Part shown: positions 22,401 through 32,567 of the stretch, one piece after another
Layout of the letters: each line of letters opens with the position of its first letter
How positions within the stretch are numbered: the stretch's first letter is position 1
DNA from: Agelas oroides
Taxonomy: Eukaryota > Porifera > Demospongiae > Agelasida > Agelasidae
Direction: 5' to 3'
DNA length: 64,000 bases
Assembly: GCA_949130485.1 (NCBI GenBank)
Contig: OX422204.1
Span: forward strand, 6,076,015 to 6,140,014
Translations under genes and position numbers: made by a program
Notes under the pieces: generated by a model
Told to the model about the DNA's origin: nothing
The model's input: the letters and a program-made list of their open reading frames with translations, nothing else
The model's database searches: none

Positions 22401-25400
22401 GGACAGATAATCCTGCACATTGAGAGTTCTAATGCTGTCAGGAGCGTATGCACTGCAAGGAGTGTTGCTAGCATAACCATCATTAGCACAGGCTGCCTGG
22501 CTTCCTAATAGGTGATACCACTTTCCTTATATGGAATTTTTGTAAGTGTTGAATTTGACAGAGAATGATAATTTGACATTTCTTCAGGCTTTCTGTTGCT
22601 CTCCATCTACTGAGCAAGTAAGAAAAAGAACGCTTTGAGCCCCACCCCCAATTTGTACAGCTACTTGTTGGTTGTGTTGTACAAACTGATGATCACCTTC
22701 TGTATCATGTGTTTTTGTCTCCCTTCCAGTTGTGGTGAAGCCATATCGTTGTTGTGCTAGCTGTGGGAACCTAGAACATTTTAGGAGAAAGACGTGTTCC
22801 GCTTGTGGGGCAGAGCACCGCAAACAAGGACAACTTGGGAGACCAAAAGGAAGTACCCAGGCAAAGAGGTTCAGAGGGAGTCCTGGAAGACCGAAAGGTA
22901 CTACTGTCGCAAATGGGTACAACGTGGGGAGGAATGGTGGAAGGCCCGTAGGCACTACTATGGCAAATGGATTCGGAGTGGGTCCTGGAAGACCCAAGAG
23001 TACTTCTAATGGGTACAACGTGGGGAGGAATGGCGGAAGGCCAGTAGGCACTACTCAGGCAAATGGAGGGGGTGAAAGACCCAGCGGTGTTGTATTGGAC
23101 CCTGTAGTACGACGTGGAAGGCCTAAGGGTACAACAAAGGAAGCTGGATACAACGTCAGTACTGGTAGACCCAAAGGCAGTACCCGAGCAAATGGATACA
23201 ACGTGAGTACAGGTAGACCCAAAGGCAGTACCCGAGAGAAAGGGTATGGAGTTAGTACTGGTAGGCCCATGGGTACTACTGAGGCAAACGGATACAACGT
23301 GGGCAAGAATGGGGGGAGAAGTACAGGTTCTCCAAGTGAATGGGAGCCGACAGTACGACTTGGAAGGCCGAAAGGTACAACCGTGGCAAACGGATACAAC
23401 GTGGGGAGGAAGGGTGGAAGGCCGGTAGGCACTACTACGGCAAATGGGTTTAATGTGGGGAGAAATGGTGGAAGGCCTGTTGGCACTACTGCAGCAAATG
23501 GGTACGGTGTGGGGAGAAATGGTGGAAGGCCCATAGGCACAACCCAGGCAAATGGATGCAAAGTAGGAGGTGGAATACCCAGCAACGTTGTATGGGACCC
23601 TGTAGTACGACTTGGGAGACCAAAGGGTACAACCAGGGCAGCTGGGTACAATGTGGGAGGTGGGAGGCCCAAGGGCAGTACCCGAGCAAATGGATACAAC
23701 GTTGGCGGTGGGAGACCCAGCAGCACTGCCAGCAAACTGTCAACGACAGAAAACTCCCCCACTCATCCTTCACCTGGGTCTGCAACCACGGATGCTCCAC
23801 AGATGCTATCAAGAGCACAAGACCTCTCGATTCAGCTTTCATCTGAGCTTGCCACAAAGAATGCTCCACAAATGGTGTCGAACGCACAAGACACCTCCAC
23901 CCAGACTTCGTCTGAGGTCACTACCTTGAATGCTCGACAGACACTGTCAAAACCACAAGATCTCTCTGCTCAGCCTCCATCTGGGCTCACCACCAAAGAT
24001 GCTCAGCAAAAGACATTGAAATCACAAAACACTACTACTTCATCTGGGCTTGCTGTCAACGATGTTTTGCAGATGCTATCAACAGTTCAAGGTACCTCCA
24101 GCCAGTCTTCATCTAGACAGAACACCACTGACACTCTGCAGATTCTGTCAACAGCGCTAGACCTCTCCAGGCAGTTATTATTTGAGCAAACCACCGAAGA
24201 TGCTATGCAGCTACTGTCAACAACACAAGGCAGGTCTGCCCAACTTTCATCTAGGCAGGCCACTGAGAATATTCCACAGACACTTGCAGCCGTAAGAAAT
24301 CTCTCCGTCCAGGTTCCACCTGAGCTCACTGCCAAGGAGACTCCACAGATAACCACTGATATGTGGAACCAGCAGGCACAGTCCATTGTGGTATGTCATG
24401 TGATGAAGCGGTTAAATTTGTTACTCTCCCAGCTTCATTTGTTGCGTATATTTCAAGTCCCTTACTGACTTTATACTCATGAATTCTTTTTTACCATCCT
24501 TCAAGCTAGCCTTTCCTAAAATTAATGTATTTTTGTGCTCTTCCCTTCCTTTCCTTCTCCCTCCATTCCTTTCCTCCTCCCCCTCTCCCTTCACCCCTCC
24601 CTCCCTCCTCCCTCTCTCCTTCACCCCTCCCTCCCTCCTCCCTCTCTCCTTCACCCCTCCCTCTCTCCTCCCTCTCTCCTTCACCCCTCCCTCCCTCCTC
24701 CCTCTCTCCTTCCCCCCTCCCTCCCTTTCCTCCTCCCTCCCTTCCCTCGTCCTTCCCTTGCCTTCTCCCTCTCTCCTTCCCCCCTCCCTCCTCCCTCCCT
24801 TCCCTCTTTCCCCCTCCCTCCCTTTCCTCCTCCCTCCCTTCCCTCGTCCTTCCCTTGCCTTCTTCCTCTCTCCTTCCCCCCTCCCTTCCCTCTTTCCCCT
24901 TCCCTTCCCTTCCCTTCCCCCTTCCTTCCTCCCTTCACCCCTCTCTTCCCTCCTCACAGGACAGCAGCAAGCCTCCCCAATGTGATTCACTGAAGCGCAT
25001 GCTTTCTCTCAGTCAGCTCATCCCAGTGAACCAGGACCTGCTTGCTGAGTTGGAGTCACGCTACATTGCTGCCAAGACGTGGGTGGACAGAACAAGCCAC
25101 ATCTTCCTCAAGAAAAACACAAGTGGCTTCTTACTAGAGGTACAGAGGACCTGTTTGAGATTGTCATCGTCGTATTCTAGCCTCGTTTCCAGGCCCACCG
25201 TCCAGTTTTTGATCGTTTGCAGTATGCAAAAACGGAGAGGGAAGGCCTGGTCCATTTTATCACATCAATGACGTCAATGTCTACCTAGGTAGACAGAGGG
25301 GGCGAGGGGGCCCACAAGTGAATGAATATATTTGGGATCTTTTCTTACAGTGTCAATCTGTGTGTTGGAGTTCCGAACATTTCTGAAGCAAATAAGTTGC

Positions 25401-28400
25401 TGCTCGTTGTACAGGACAAAGAACGCATGCCAAAACACGCTCTTTTGTTTGTGGGCATGTTGGCCTTTCACCCTCTGTCTACTTACATGTAGGTAGATAT
25501 TGACATCACTCACGTGATAAATAGTACCAGGCCTTCCCGTCCATTTTTGCATACTGGAAGCAATCAAAAACTGGATAGTGGGAAGGCCTCGGAACAAAGC
25601 CAGCTACATTGTACAATCTGGCTATTTGCACACATGTTCAGCATTCATATTAGTTTTGGCAGTGTTTACTGCACTGCTCAATTTTTCTTGCCAAATCAGT
25701 CCTTTTTCTTTGCTGGTATGATTGAGTAATAACAGATCATTAAAATACCCAATCAATTATGATTCAATTGCTATGAAACCTATAGAATCCTGCTTCAAGT
25801 CAGCCTTTTCATAGTTAAACTTGGTGGAGTTACAAACTAGTACCGTAATCCAAAAATAGGCCCACCCTTGAAAATAAGCCCACCTCCTTTTGGAGTAAAG
25901 TTGTTGCAAAGGGTGCTTTTCTCTTGAAAATATGCCTATTCCATGTGCATGCAGTTATGTGTTAATTAAGCAAGAAGCAGCACTGTGCAGGAGGAGGGAC
26001 TAACAAATGAAGGCAGACACCATTTGCTGTTATTGCATAAGCAAGCGAGGCTAACTGTGTGTGATGTGGGCAGCTCTCAAAACTACACCCACCCTGCTCT
26101 TTGAGGAGCCACTTAAGTTCATCGCACCCATAGGCGTCTTTTGAAGAGATTACAGTGTGATTCTGTGATCAATTTTTTTGATTCAGGTGTTGCTACCTCG
26201 TACCAAGGACAGCTTCTTTCAGAGCAGCACACAGAAGAATATGAAGGAGATAGCCATTTACCATAACCCTCTCTCTGACATTGGCGGTGATCGACTCAAA
26301 GAGATGGACAAAATTAGCAAAATGGAAGCAGATGAAGTTAGGTATGCCAAACAGCTCAGAAACGAGAACACGCAAAAGGACCAAAGGGCGGATAGTGTGT
26401 ACTGCTATTGCAGAGAGCCTGAGTCTGGCTACATGGTGCAGTGTGAACTTTGCTGTGAATGGTACCACGCCACCTGTCTACATGCTTCAGAAGGAAAGAG
26501 AATTCCTAAGAAGAACTCAAGATTTCGTTGTGCCGTGTGTGTGCGGACAAGAAGGCCGAGTCTCAATGCCATTGTTTCTCTTCTCATTTCCCTTCAGAGC
26601 ATTCCTGTAGCGATATCAGAGGGAACGGCCTTGCACTGTTTAGCGGAGAGAGCCCTTGCATGGCAGAGGAAAGCAAAGAAAGCCGTCTCAAAGTCCACCG
26701 TAATTCTCGAGGCTGCAAAGCGACAGAACAAACTGATTGCAGACTTGAAGGCACATGTCAAGTGGTCTAAAGTTGAGGTTGTAGCCAAACAACGTGACGC
26801 CTCCCACTCCAGTGAGGCTCAGTCGTCCAGCTCTGCAGGTGAGGAGGGAAATTCAAGTGTCTTTTAAACAACATGTGTCACACTCTTTATAGCTAATACA
26901 TTTTTTTCAGGGTTCAAAGGTCACCATGGTCTTATTTGACCTTTGGACTTCCTACATGTAGGTCCCTTTTCCCATGCCTCCTTACAAATGTAACAGTTTT
27001 TGCCACTTGAAATGTACCCCTGGCAAAATCTCCCTCTGGGTATATGAACGAGACACAGGTAAACTCAACCATGTTTCATTACCACACATACATTGCATTT
27101 GGATGATTTACTTATGAATGGGAACAAATGCTAAATCCTTCACATGTATTTTACAACATGATCTGGCTTATGATTCACACACAACACACACGCATGTACA
27201 CAACATACACATTTCCTCTCTCTCCATTTTCACAGAACCCTTACTGCAGTATTACAAGACGGAGCTTCAGACACAGACAGTGGAATTTGCTGGGCTCTCT
27301 GCCCCCCGCCGGCAGGAGCTGGAGGACCTGCTCATGGAGGGAGACCTGCTGGAGGTGACGGTGGAGGAGGTGCAGCAACTGTGGCAGCTGCTGACATCAA
27401 ATGCAGACTTCCAGGTCGCTTTTGAACAGGTACAAACAGTAGCAAACAGGGGTGACAAGGTGTGTGTACATGTAGTGTAGCTAAGCCACAACCATGCACC
27501 AAGTGAGTAGACACATGCCATTTGTATGCACTCACTTCAGTTGACTTTTAAACCCTTTACATTCAATGGCACCCGTATGTGCCTGCAATTTTTATAACTT
27601 TAAACTTTAGGGCATCCAAATGCACCTGAATTACATGTAGCTTCTGCGGCTAGTTACTACTACTTTACTGTGCTTGTGAAGTGTGAAGTATGAAGCGACT
27701 GTTGGAGAAGCAGGCCAGCCAACAGAAAGCTAGAGGAGCAAGCAAAATATATTTTGACACCAACAGGGCCGAAATCGAAAGCTGAGAACTGATGCCATTT
27801 GAGTGCTTGTAAAAACTGAGGGAGGAAAAGTACATGTATGTACTTAAATTAACCTAAAAATGGCAAAACGATTTCTCACACACAAAACATTATACGTAGG
27901 ATTAACCCTTTAACTACCGATCATCGAAATTCGACCGCATGTTATCAGTTGGCGCAATCCATTTCGAGGATAGGTTCTCTTGGTGACAGTGCATGGCAGC
28001 TGTTGCAGCTGGCCTTAGAAAAGCCCTGGTCAGTACCGGGTGGGCCATTTGTCTGCTTTCTTGCACAAACGGGTGTAGAAAATGCTCCTTTCACCTTGTA
28101 CGGACTCCATTTCTGGCATTTTAGGCAGCTTTTGGTCCGGAGGAGCGTTCTCTTGTCGGAGGGCCCTGACTATTGAACACTCGCTAATGAGTGGGCATAG
28201 TCAAGATATGAACCGGCAAAGGACATCTGAAGGAAGCTGTGGTCCACATTTCAAGGGCTAACAAAGTCGAAATACAGGTGAAAGAAGTGGGACAAGTCTA
28301 AACAAGGCTTCTAGCAAATACAATTTAGGGTTTTAGGGTATGCACCCTCAATTTACATCTGTTAAGCGTCCAAATGCACTTGAATTAGCGCTTCTGGCTA

Positions 28401-29544
28401 ATTATACATGTATGTACTGCCACTTCACCATATAACTTGTACCTCTCAACTTCATACATGCAGTTGCAAGTCCCAATGGTCACTAAATGTGGTAATCTCA
28501 GCAGTATCATTCCGTTGTGTGATTGGGTGCATCCCCAAGTTCATCACACTGTAGTGCTGAAAGGGCAGAGCTCATACACTACTGATAGATGCATTGGATG
28601 TTCATGTGTTTACAAAGCACATATTAGCCCCGCCCTTAGCAGATCAGTCGTCAAACTAAGTGATGTGCTCGAAATATACGACGGAATACTCAATTTCTGT
28701 CGGAACCGCCCCAGATATGGATGTCCACTGTACATATCTGATAGCACACAATCATTTCCCCGATTACACATTACTGCCACTCAAATTTTCATAGATCCCT
28801 CTGATATCATCCACTGTTGATTGGGAGGAGGTGCCTTCACAGTGGTATAAAATCTAAAGTTGAAATCGGTTCAAGTGTGAGCACATGAAAAGACGACAGT
28901 CAATATTTTCTAAAGTCCGAACATAGCTACAGTCAAAGTGCAAGCAATTTCACTTGTGGTATATACAGACATGCAACAGTACCTGACAATCATTCATCAG
29001 TGCTTGAGTGGCTACAAGTCTGCACTGCCATTTCTTTGGCAGTTTCAGCACTTGGGTTTTGTGTGTGGCTCTAGTACATTGCCTGCGATTGACTATGATT
29101 TTAAATTGGTCAGTAGTTGGTACTAACCTAAACAGTGGTGTACTCAATTTTGAGTCCAAGGGTCAACCCTTAGTGAATGTAGGTATAATGAACTTGGATT
29201 GTGAGTGGTGAAGCAAGTTTGTGTGAACATTGTAAGTCTAAAACACAGTTAGCGCATTGCTTTGTGTGCTTTCCTGACATCCACACACATGGCAAATTTC
29301 ATGCAGTCAGTGAAGTTGTGAAATAGTTGTTCCTCCTCCTCTCCTACAGGTTGCATCACTGGAAGAAGAAGACAAGAAAAGACCATGCAAACGTCCCATT
29401 ATGACTGAAATCCCAGATAAGTCTCCGAAGAGAAAACGGTCTGAAAGTAAAGATTTCACATCCGTGACGCCTACTCCTCTCATTCCAACCGAAAAGGCAC
29501 CACCCAACCTCTGTCCACCATCCGAGAGTAGCAGTAGTTCCTAG
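18565..29544 (+). CDS. Chimeric chromatin protein: Ser/Gln repeat, zinc ribbon, AT-hook array, KDM5-like PLU-1/PHD tail (6 exons)
   Basis: Exons: 18565-19411, 22730-24390, 24960-25139, 26187-26838, 27236-27429, 29350-29544 (TAG). Every intron is GT-AG and the phases agree at each junction (1, 0, 0, 1, 0), giving about 1242 residues. Order: 11-residue repeats (about 15-170); zinc ribbon (C291/C294, C305/C308); about 16 GRP AT-hook-like cores (315-620); Ser/Thr/Gln-rich linker; the end of a PLU-1 region ([20 protein letters not shown], then LLEVLLPRT); PHD finger (about 968-1018); and [10 protein letters not shown] in exon 5. The part from exon 3 on aligns in order with the C terminus of KDM5A/B (remembered family sequence). 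No JmjN, ARID, JmjC or C5HC2 domain is present, so it should not be a demethylase. Inference: a DNA- and histone-binding protein. The upstream limit is uncertain because an earlier exon is possible. Confidence 0.75.
19427..20017. repeat. 74-bp minisatellite, about 8 units
   Basis: Unit begins TGTGTTTGTGTATGAGTTG and ends GCATGTACCGTAC. Units differ mainly at GGATCTAG against GGGTGTAG or TGGTGTAG, and one unit is longer by 5 bp. It starts 16 bp after the exon 1 donor, inside intron 1. Confidence 0.9.
20018..20560. other. Intron 1 sequence with a 16-bp perfect hairpin
   Basis: GCGCAAGGCTACTAAT at 20291-20306 is repeated exactly inverted at 20331-20346. Partial CTCGTTCCCAG ends of the 9-bp-TSD MITE family flank it (near 20178 and 20282). 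No exon seen. Confidence 0.6.
20561..21182. mobile_element. 622-bp MITE, TAGCCTCG family, 9-bp TSD
   Basis: Ends TAGCCTCGTACCCAGGC and its inverse; GCCAAGTTC flanks both sides exactly (20552-20560, 21183-21191). Subterminal repeats CGGCCTGGCAACTTA and its inverse extend the terminal repeat. The interior codes for nothing recognisable. Confidence 0.9.
21183..21730. other. Intron 1 sequence, nothing recognised
   Basis: No exon or element ends seen between the two mobile elements, apart from the TSD at its left edge. Confidence 0.3.
21731..22385. mobile_element. Pogo/Tigger-like MITE with TA duplication, host of a nested MITE
   Basis: Left end CGGTGGAACCTCCC and right end GAGGTTCCACTG are inverse, each flanked by TA (21729-21730, 22386-22387). 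The (C)AGTGGAACCTC type of end is usual for pogo/Tigger elements. Inner GCGGACACCTC repeats are also typical. A 9-bp-TSD MITE sits in it at 21772-21944, and no transposase is present. Confidence 0.8.
21772..21944. mobile_element. 173-bp MITE nested in a pogo-like MITE
   Basis: TAGCCTCGTTCCCAGGCC end and its inverse. Flanks AGCGGACGC and AGCGGACAC are a 9-bp TSD with one mismatch. The interior holds inverted TTTTACCTTC stretches. It is younger than the surrounding pogo-like element. Confidence 0.85.
22386..22729. other. End of intron 1
   Basis: Leads into the acceptor TCTCCCTTCCAG ending at 22729. No other feature seen. Confidence 0.4.
22730..24390 (+). CDS. Exon 2 of the chimeric gene: zinc ribbon and AT-hook-like array
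   Basis: Enters at phase 1 and reads [17 protein letters not shown], with a C-x2-C...C-x2-C zinc ribbon. About 16 repeats of GRP(K/V/M/I)G(T/S)T then follow, spaced by ANGYNVG-type linkers. GRP is the AT-hook core that inserts in the minor groove of AT-rich [12 protein letters not shown] is the closest match. Zinc-ribbon plus GRPKGTT arrays recur in sponge and cnidarian proteins as I recall them. The last 200 residues are Ser/Thr/Gln-rich with a repeated (S/T)A(Q/L)(D/G)xS(x)Q pattern. The exon ends at GTG/GTATGT, phase 0. Confidence 0.8.
24391..24959 (+). promoter_or_regulatory. Intron with a giant polypyrimidine tract before the exon 3 acceptor
   Basis: From about 24534 to 24957 the plus strand is almost pure C and T, built of CCCTCC, CTCTCCTTC and CCCTTCC blocks, and runs straight into the acceptor CCTCACAG. 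That is more than ten times the usual tract length. Tandem copies of a 32-bp block (CACCCCTCCCTCCCTCC type) lie at its start. The other strand is G/A-rich with many G-runs. Confidence 0.85.
24960..25139 (+). CDS. Exon 3 of the chimeric gene: end of KDM5-type PLU-1 region
   Basis: Reads [20 protein letters not shown], then [16 protein letters not shown] and [12 protein letters not shown]. It lines up with the KDM5 segment before PHD2 (AKAWVEK, FLKKNS, SLLEVLSPRT in the human paralogues, from memory). 180 bp, phase 0 at both ends. Confidence 0.8.
25178..25602. mobile_element. About 425-bp MITE, TAGCCTCG family
   Basis: Left TAGCCTCGTTTCCAGGCCC with CAGTTTTTGATCG and ATGCAAAAACGGAG subterminal blocks; the right half repeats them inverted and ends with a decayed GGAACAAAGCCA. 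Inner GTCTACCTAGGTAGAC and a second inverted copy mark the same subfamily as the element at 30562. No TSD survives. Confidence 0.75.
25603..26186. other. Intron 3 remainder
   Basis: A possible MITE left end, TACCGTAATCCAAAAATAGG near 25841, has no clear partner. The intron ends at TTTTTTTGATTCAG (26186). Confidence 0.4.
26187..26838 (+). CDS. Exon 4 of the chimeric gene: KDM5-type PHD finger
   Basis: Starts VLLPRTKDS, the direct continuation of exon 3. The finger reads [18 protein letters not shown], then EWYHATC, then FRCAVC. It is followed by [20 protein letters not shown] and [19 protein letters not shown], which in human KDM5A I recall as [20 protein letters not shown] and EGEALQCLTERAMSWQDRA. 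That run is specific for KDM5 and not for PHD fingers at large. In KDM5B this finger binds its own and histone peptides (family knowledge). The exon ends at GCAG/GTGAGG, phase 1. Confidence 0.88.
27236..27429 (+). CDS. Exon 5 of the chimeric gene: KDM5 distal conserved block
   Basis: Enters at phase 1 (E) and reads [11 protein letters not shown], then [20 protein letters not shown] and [13 protein letters not shown]. This matches the KDM5 block [33 protein letters not shown] (from memory). Confidence 0.82.
27430..29349. other. Intron 5 with decayed MITEs
   Basis: TTAA then CCCTTTAACTACCG at 27902-27919 is the end of a TTAA-family MITE in reverse orientation (CCGCATGTTATCAGTTGGCG follows); its far end is not found. 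Around 28620-28705 a half copy of the 4-bp-TSD MITE family (TACGACGGAATACTCAATTTC) is recognisable. No exon is needed here to keep the frame. Confidence 0.5.
29350..29544 (+). CDS. Exon 6 of the chimeric gene, terminal
   Basis: Reads [16 protein letters not shown], then [13 protein letters not shown], a bipartite-like nuclear localisation signal, and ends in SSSSS and TAG. Phase 0. The 3' UTR follows; I see no clear poly-A signal close by. Confidence 0.7.
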   Translation, partial: VASLEEEDKKRPCKRPIMTEIPDKSPKRKRSESKDFTSVTPTPLIPTEKAPPNLCPPSESSSSS

Positions 29545-29742
29545 CAACCCTTGATAGACCAGATTAGTTACGTATGATTGATTTCACTCAGTGAGCATAA
29601 GATACTGCTAACATCACCTTACATAATCATGCATGAAGGTCACAATCCAATTATCCACTATAGCTGCATGAAATCGAGTTATCTTTTATCATTGCTCATA
29701 ACTGTTTTTGATGAGTATCATTGTGAAGCAAACACTGAACTA

Positions 29743-29772
29743 TAGCCTCGTTCCCAGGCCCAAACGAGGCTA
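29743..29772. mobile_element. 30-bp stub of the TAGCCTCG family with 9-bp TSD
   Basis: TAGCCTCGTTCCCAGGCC is followed after three bases by CGAGGCTA. ACACTGAAC lies on both sides (29732-29740, 29773-29781; two extra bases at the left). Either a miniature element or an imperfect excision remnant. Confidence 0.75.
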
Positions 29773-30561
29773 ACACTGAACAACCTGTAGTTAGTAACTG
29801 GAGGCTGACAGTTCCATGGGGAGATTTTGGGAAGTTTGTTTCTTGAGGGACTCGCCTTTCCATCTTGGTACAGAGTGGTGTTCCTAAACTGTTAGGCTCT
29901 ACGTACATGAAGGATGAGGGAACGGCTACATGAGATTGAGGTCTATACCATGATTGTGGACATTGTCCAAGGACATGCAGAAAGACCAGCTATTACACTG
30001 GAGAGACTTCTATCAAGATCGACCATCTCTCAACTATTTCACAACTTCACTGACTGCATGAAATTTGCCCACTGCACCTTACAGAAAAGTGTAAGAGGTA
30101 TCAGCTAGCTTGGGAAACTAAAGACTTCCTGATTAAAAATTGATCACGTGAAGACAACTGCAGATTGTTCATGTGATTGTGAAGCATGCAAGGAGACTGA
30201 GTGCGATCTCGGTAAGCTTGCATGGGAAAGTAGTTTCGCAGTTTTGTAATAAGTGATCGGATATGTACCGATTTACTATAATTTACCCTCGTGCAGTGGG
30301 GATCGCCACCATAGATCTATGTCGCCTCGTACTGTTTGTAGTCTCGGTAACTGGAACTCCATATATCTGAACCCCAGACATGCCAGAATCCAATTTTGAA
30401 ATCTAGAAATCTCTATGCAAGAAATTCACACAATTTCGGATACTCTGTACTATCTATGCTTCAAGGTGCGCCGTGGTATCACATTGCTTGTGATTCCAGA
30501 CAGTCTTGCTGTTGCCACACTATAGGCATGACAGATAGGCAGCCAGATCGTGGGTTGGGGT
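29773..30561. other. Spacer 3' of the chimeric gene
   Basis: A 64-residue frame at 29914-30108 has no recognisable domain and is not supported as a gene. Nothing else seen. Confidence 0.3.
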
Positions 30562-30851
30562 TAGCCTTGTTCCCAGGCCTTCCCACCGTCCAGTTTTTGA
30601 TTGCTTGGAGTATGCAAAAACGGAAGGGGAAGGCCTGGTCCATTTTATGTGAATGACGTCAGTGTCTACCTAGGTAGACAGGGGAGAGGAGGGGTCCCCT
30701 ATCGAAAGAACGCATTTTTGCGCACATGTTCTTTGTTTTGAACCATGAATGAACATTCGAAACTCAAGCGGTTAGGGTGGAAACTACAAGATAAGGCCTC
30801 AAGCTTGTTCTTTCAATGGGGGACCCCTCTCCCCCTCTGTCTACCTAGGTA

Positions 30852-31686
30852 CAGTCAATTTCACTATCTTTGCATAACCTAGCCAGCTAAGCACTGCAAC
30901 CGCAACCTTCTATGGCCTCCTAATTGGATTAACCAAGCACACTATCCATACACATGGCGTTTTCCTTTCCCTTGTAGTGAGTAACCATATAACAACGTAG
31001 AGCAGCATGCCTATCAACAAAAACTAGCATTTTGGGATAGTACACAGACATTTCTTCTGTGTATTTTTTCCTGAGTTGCTCACTTCGCTGCTGTGCTCTC
31101 AATGTTAGTTTTTTTTTGTCAGAAAAACATTGCTGTTGAAGGAACCTACAGATGCTTGAAGTACTGATAGTGTTCCCACTTGTATGGAATACATGTACAT
31201 GGTGCTGCAATTCATGTAAGTACACTGAAGGGTCATCTAAAACCATTTCAATGATAGCCAATTCATCGTGAATGCTCAACTTCTTGGTGGTGTTTACATG
31301 GAACCCTTGAATACTGCATACAGTTCCTGTTTCATCAAACAGTTTCACAGTTCTCTACACAGTAGAGGGGTCCACATTCAAAATAGCTTGCTATCTGGTT
31401 GTAGGATAGCCCAAGAAGGGATCTTTGGTATACCATCCTCCACCTAAGGTCGCTGGAATATGCCCTTGAACGCTCGCTTTCAATCGAATGTGTAGCCATA
31501 ACACAAACACGCAAATTCAAACTTTCAACTGACCATTGCAGCACTACGCGCGCAGTACTACTTAGGCTGCTCTGCATTCCAATTAGGAAGCCACACAGTA
31601 CTTTTAGCACTTAGCTTAGAAGCCATTCAGGGCTTGCGGTTGCAGAGCTTCACAGTTAGCTTATGCAAAGGTAGTGAAATTCACTG
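30852..31686 (-). mobile_element. IS630/Tc1-mariner-like element with truncated transposase
   Basis: Terminal repeats of about 55 bp (CAGTCAATTTCACTATCTTT against CAGTGAATTTCACTACCTTT) with TA on each side (30850-30851, 31687-31688). The 835-bp element is much shorter than an intact member. Confidence 0.88.
30929..31610 (-). pseudogene. IS630-like transposase fragment
   Basis: Two frames: RAYSSDLRWRMVYQRSLLGL then SYNQIASYF is the N-terminal helix-turn-helix; KLFDETGTV, KLSIHDELAIIEMVLDDPS, LTLRAQQRSEQLRKKYTE and MLVFVD lead to the first catalytic Asp. The two frames are joined by one frame break near 31340. The rest of the DDE domain is missing, so this is a dead internal deletion copy. Confidence 0.8.
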
Positions 31687-31804
31687 TAGACACTGACGTC
31701 ATTCACATGATAAATGGACCAGGCCTTCCCCCTCTGTTTTTGCATACTGCAAGTGATCAAAAACTGGACGGTGGGAAGTCCTGGGAACTAGGCTAGGTTG
31801 GGGT

Positions 31805-32210
31805 AGGGTTGGGTGGGTGAACAAGTTTGATTTGTTGTCACCAGTGTTGTTGGGCCAAGGGGCCGTTCTTTGTTCTTGATATGTTCCCTCTTGAAGTGCT
31901 TGAGACTGGGATCAAATTGGAATCAAGCGATCAACATCCTTCTTAAAAGCTGATCAAGGGATCAAAGTAGCCTCTGAACTGCAACAATCAATGATACTAA
32001 GAACACAATGGCTGCAAATTTGACCTTTGAACCACTGTAAATCAAGTACGTAATCAAGAGCTTCAGAAGGGATGATCAAGCACAATTTCTGCCAATCAAA
32101 AATCTTGATCCCAATCACAAATTTTGATAGCAGTCACAAACACTTCCAACAGATCAAGTATGGATGACTACCCCTTGCCCCTTGATGGGGCTGTCCTGGT
32201 TACACCCCTA
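31805..32210. other. Spacer with GATCAA-rich sequence
   Basis: ATCAAG and GATCAA words recur about a dozen times between 31905 and 32165. No gene seen. Confidence 0.4.
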
Positions 32211-32567
32211 CCGTAAAAGCAATTAGGGCACCTTGTTTGGAGCAAAAAAATATCTTTGGACCCTTGGGGGCCTTCTAACTAGAGTGGCGCTAACACAGTG
32301 TCATTCTGCTCGAGTTTTTGACACTCTTTTAGATGCCATACCAGTCATTTCAGCACTGCAGTCCCAGCTGCAACATGCAGCAGCATAGGTAACTGTAGCG
32401 GAAAGACACTGTTAGTGCTACCATTTGCGCACGTACACAAAAGTGTAAGAACCGGTCTAACTGGAAGGCGCCCCCTAAAAAATAGGTGTGAGCCCAAAGG
32501 GCGCCGCCCTTTGGGCTCACACCTATTTGCCTTCATTGGAGAGGCACCTTAATTAGAGCTTTTACAG
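32211..32567. mobile_element. 357-bp MITE with TA TSD and a perfect inner hairpin
   Basis: CCGTAAAAGC at the left and GCTCTAATTAAGG-type inverse ending TTTTACAG at the right; TA flanks (32209-32210, 32568-32569). Inside, AAATAGGTGTGAGCCCAAAG and its exact inverse meet at about 32501. Confidence 0.75.

Larger units (their letters stand above)
30562..31795. mobile_element. MITE of the TAGCCTCG family split by an IS630/Tc1-like insertion
   Basis: Ends TAGCCTTGTTCCCAGGCC and its near inverse, flanked by a perfect 9-bp TSD GGTTGGGGT (30553-30561, 31796-31804). Without the insert the element is about 397 bp. Subterminal blocks match the copy at 25178. Confidence 0.9.

Noticed and set aside
23055-23887. 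Antisense frames rich in Leu, Pro and Thr opposite the AT-hook exon
   Set aside because: Shadow of the periodic GRPKGTT coding repeat.
24421-24990. 189-residue minus frame rich in Glu, Gly, Arg and Lys, and Pro/Ser-rich plus frames
   Set aside because: Pure products of the polypyrimidine tract; it is open in nearly every frame and carries no domain.
29914-30108. 64-residue frame MRERLHEIEVYTM
   Set aside because: Looked exon-like at first, but no acceptor before it, no partner exon and no domain.
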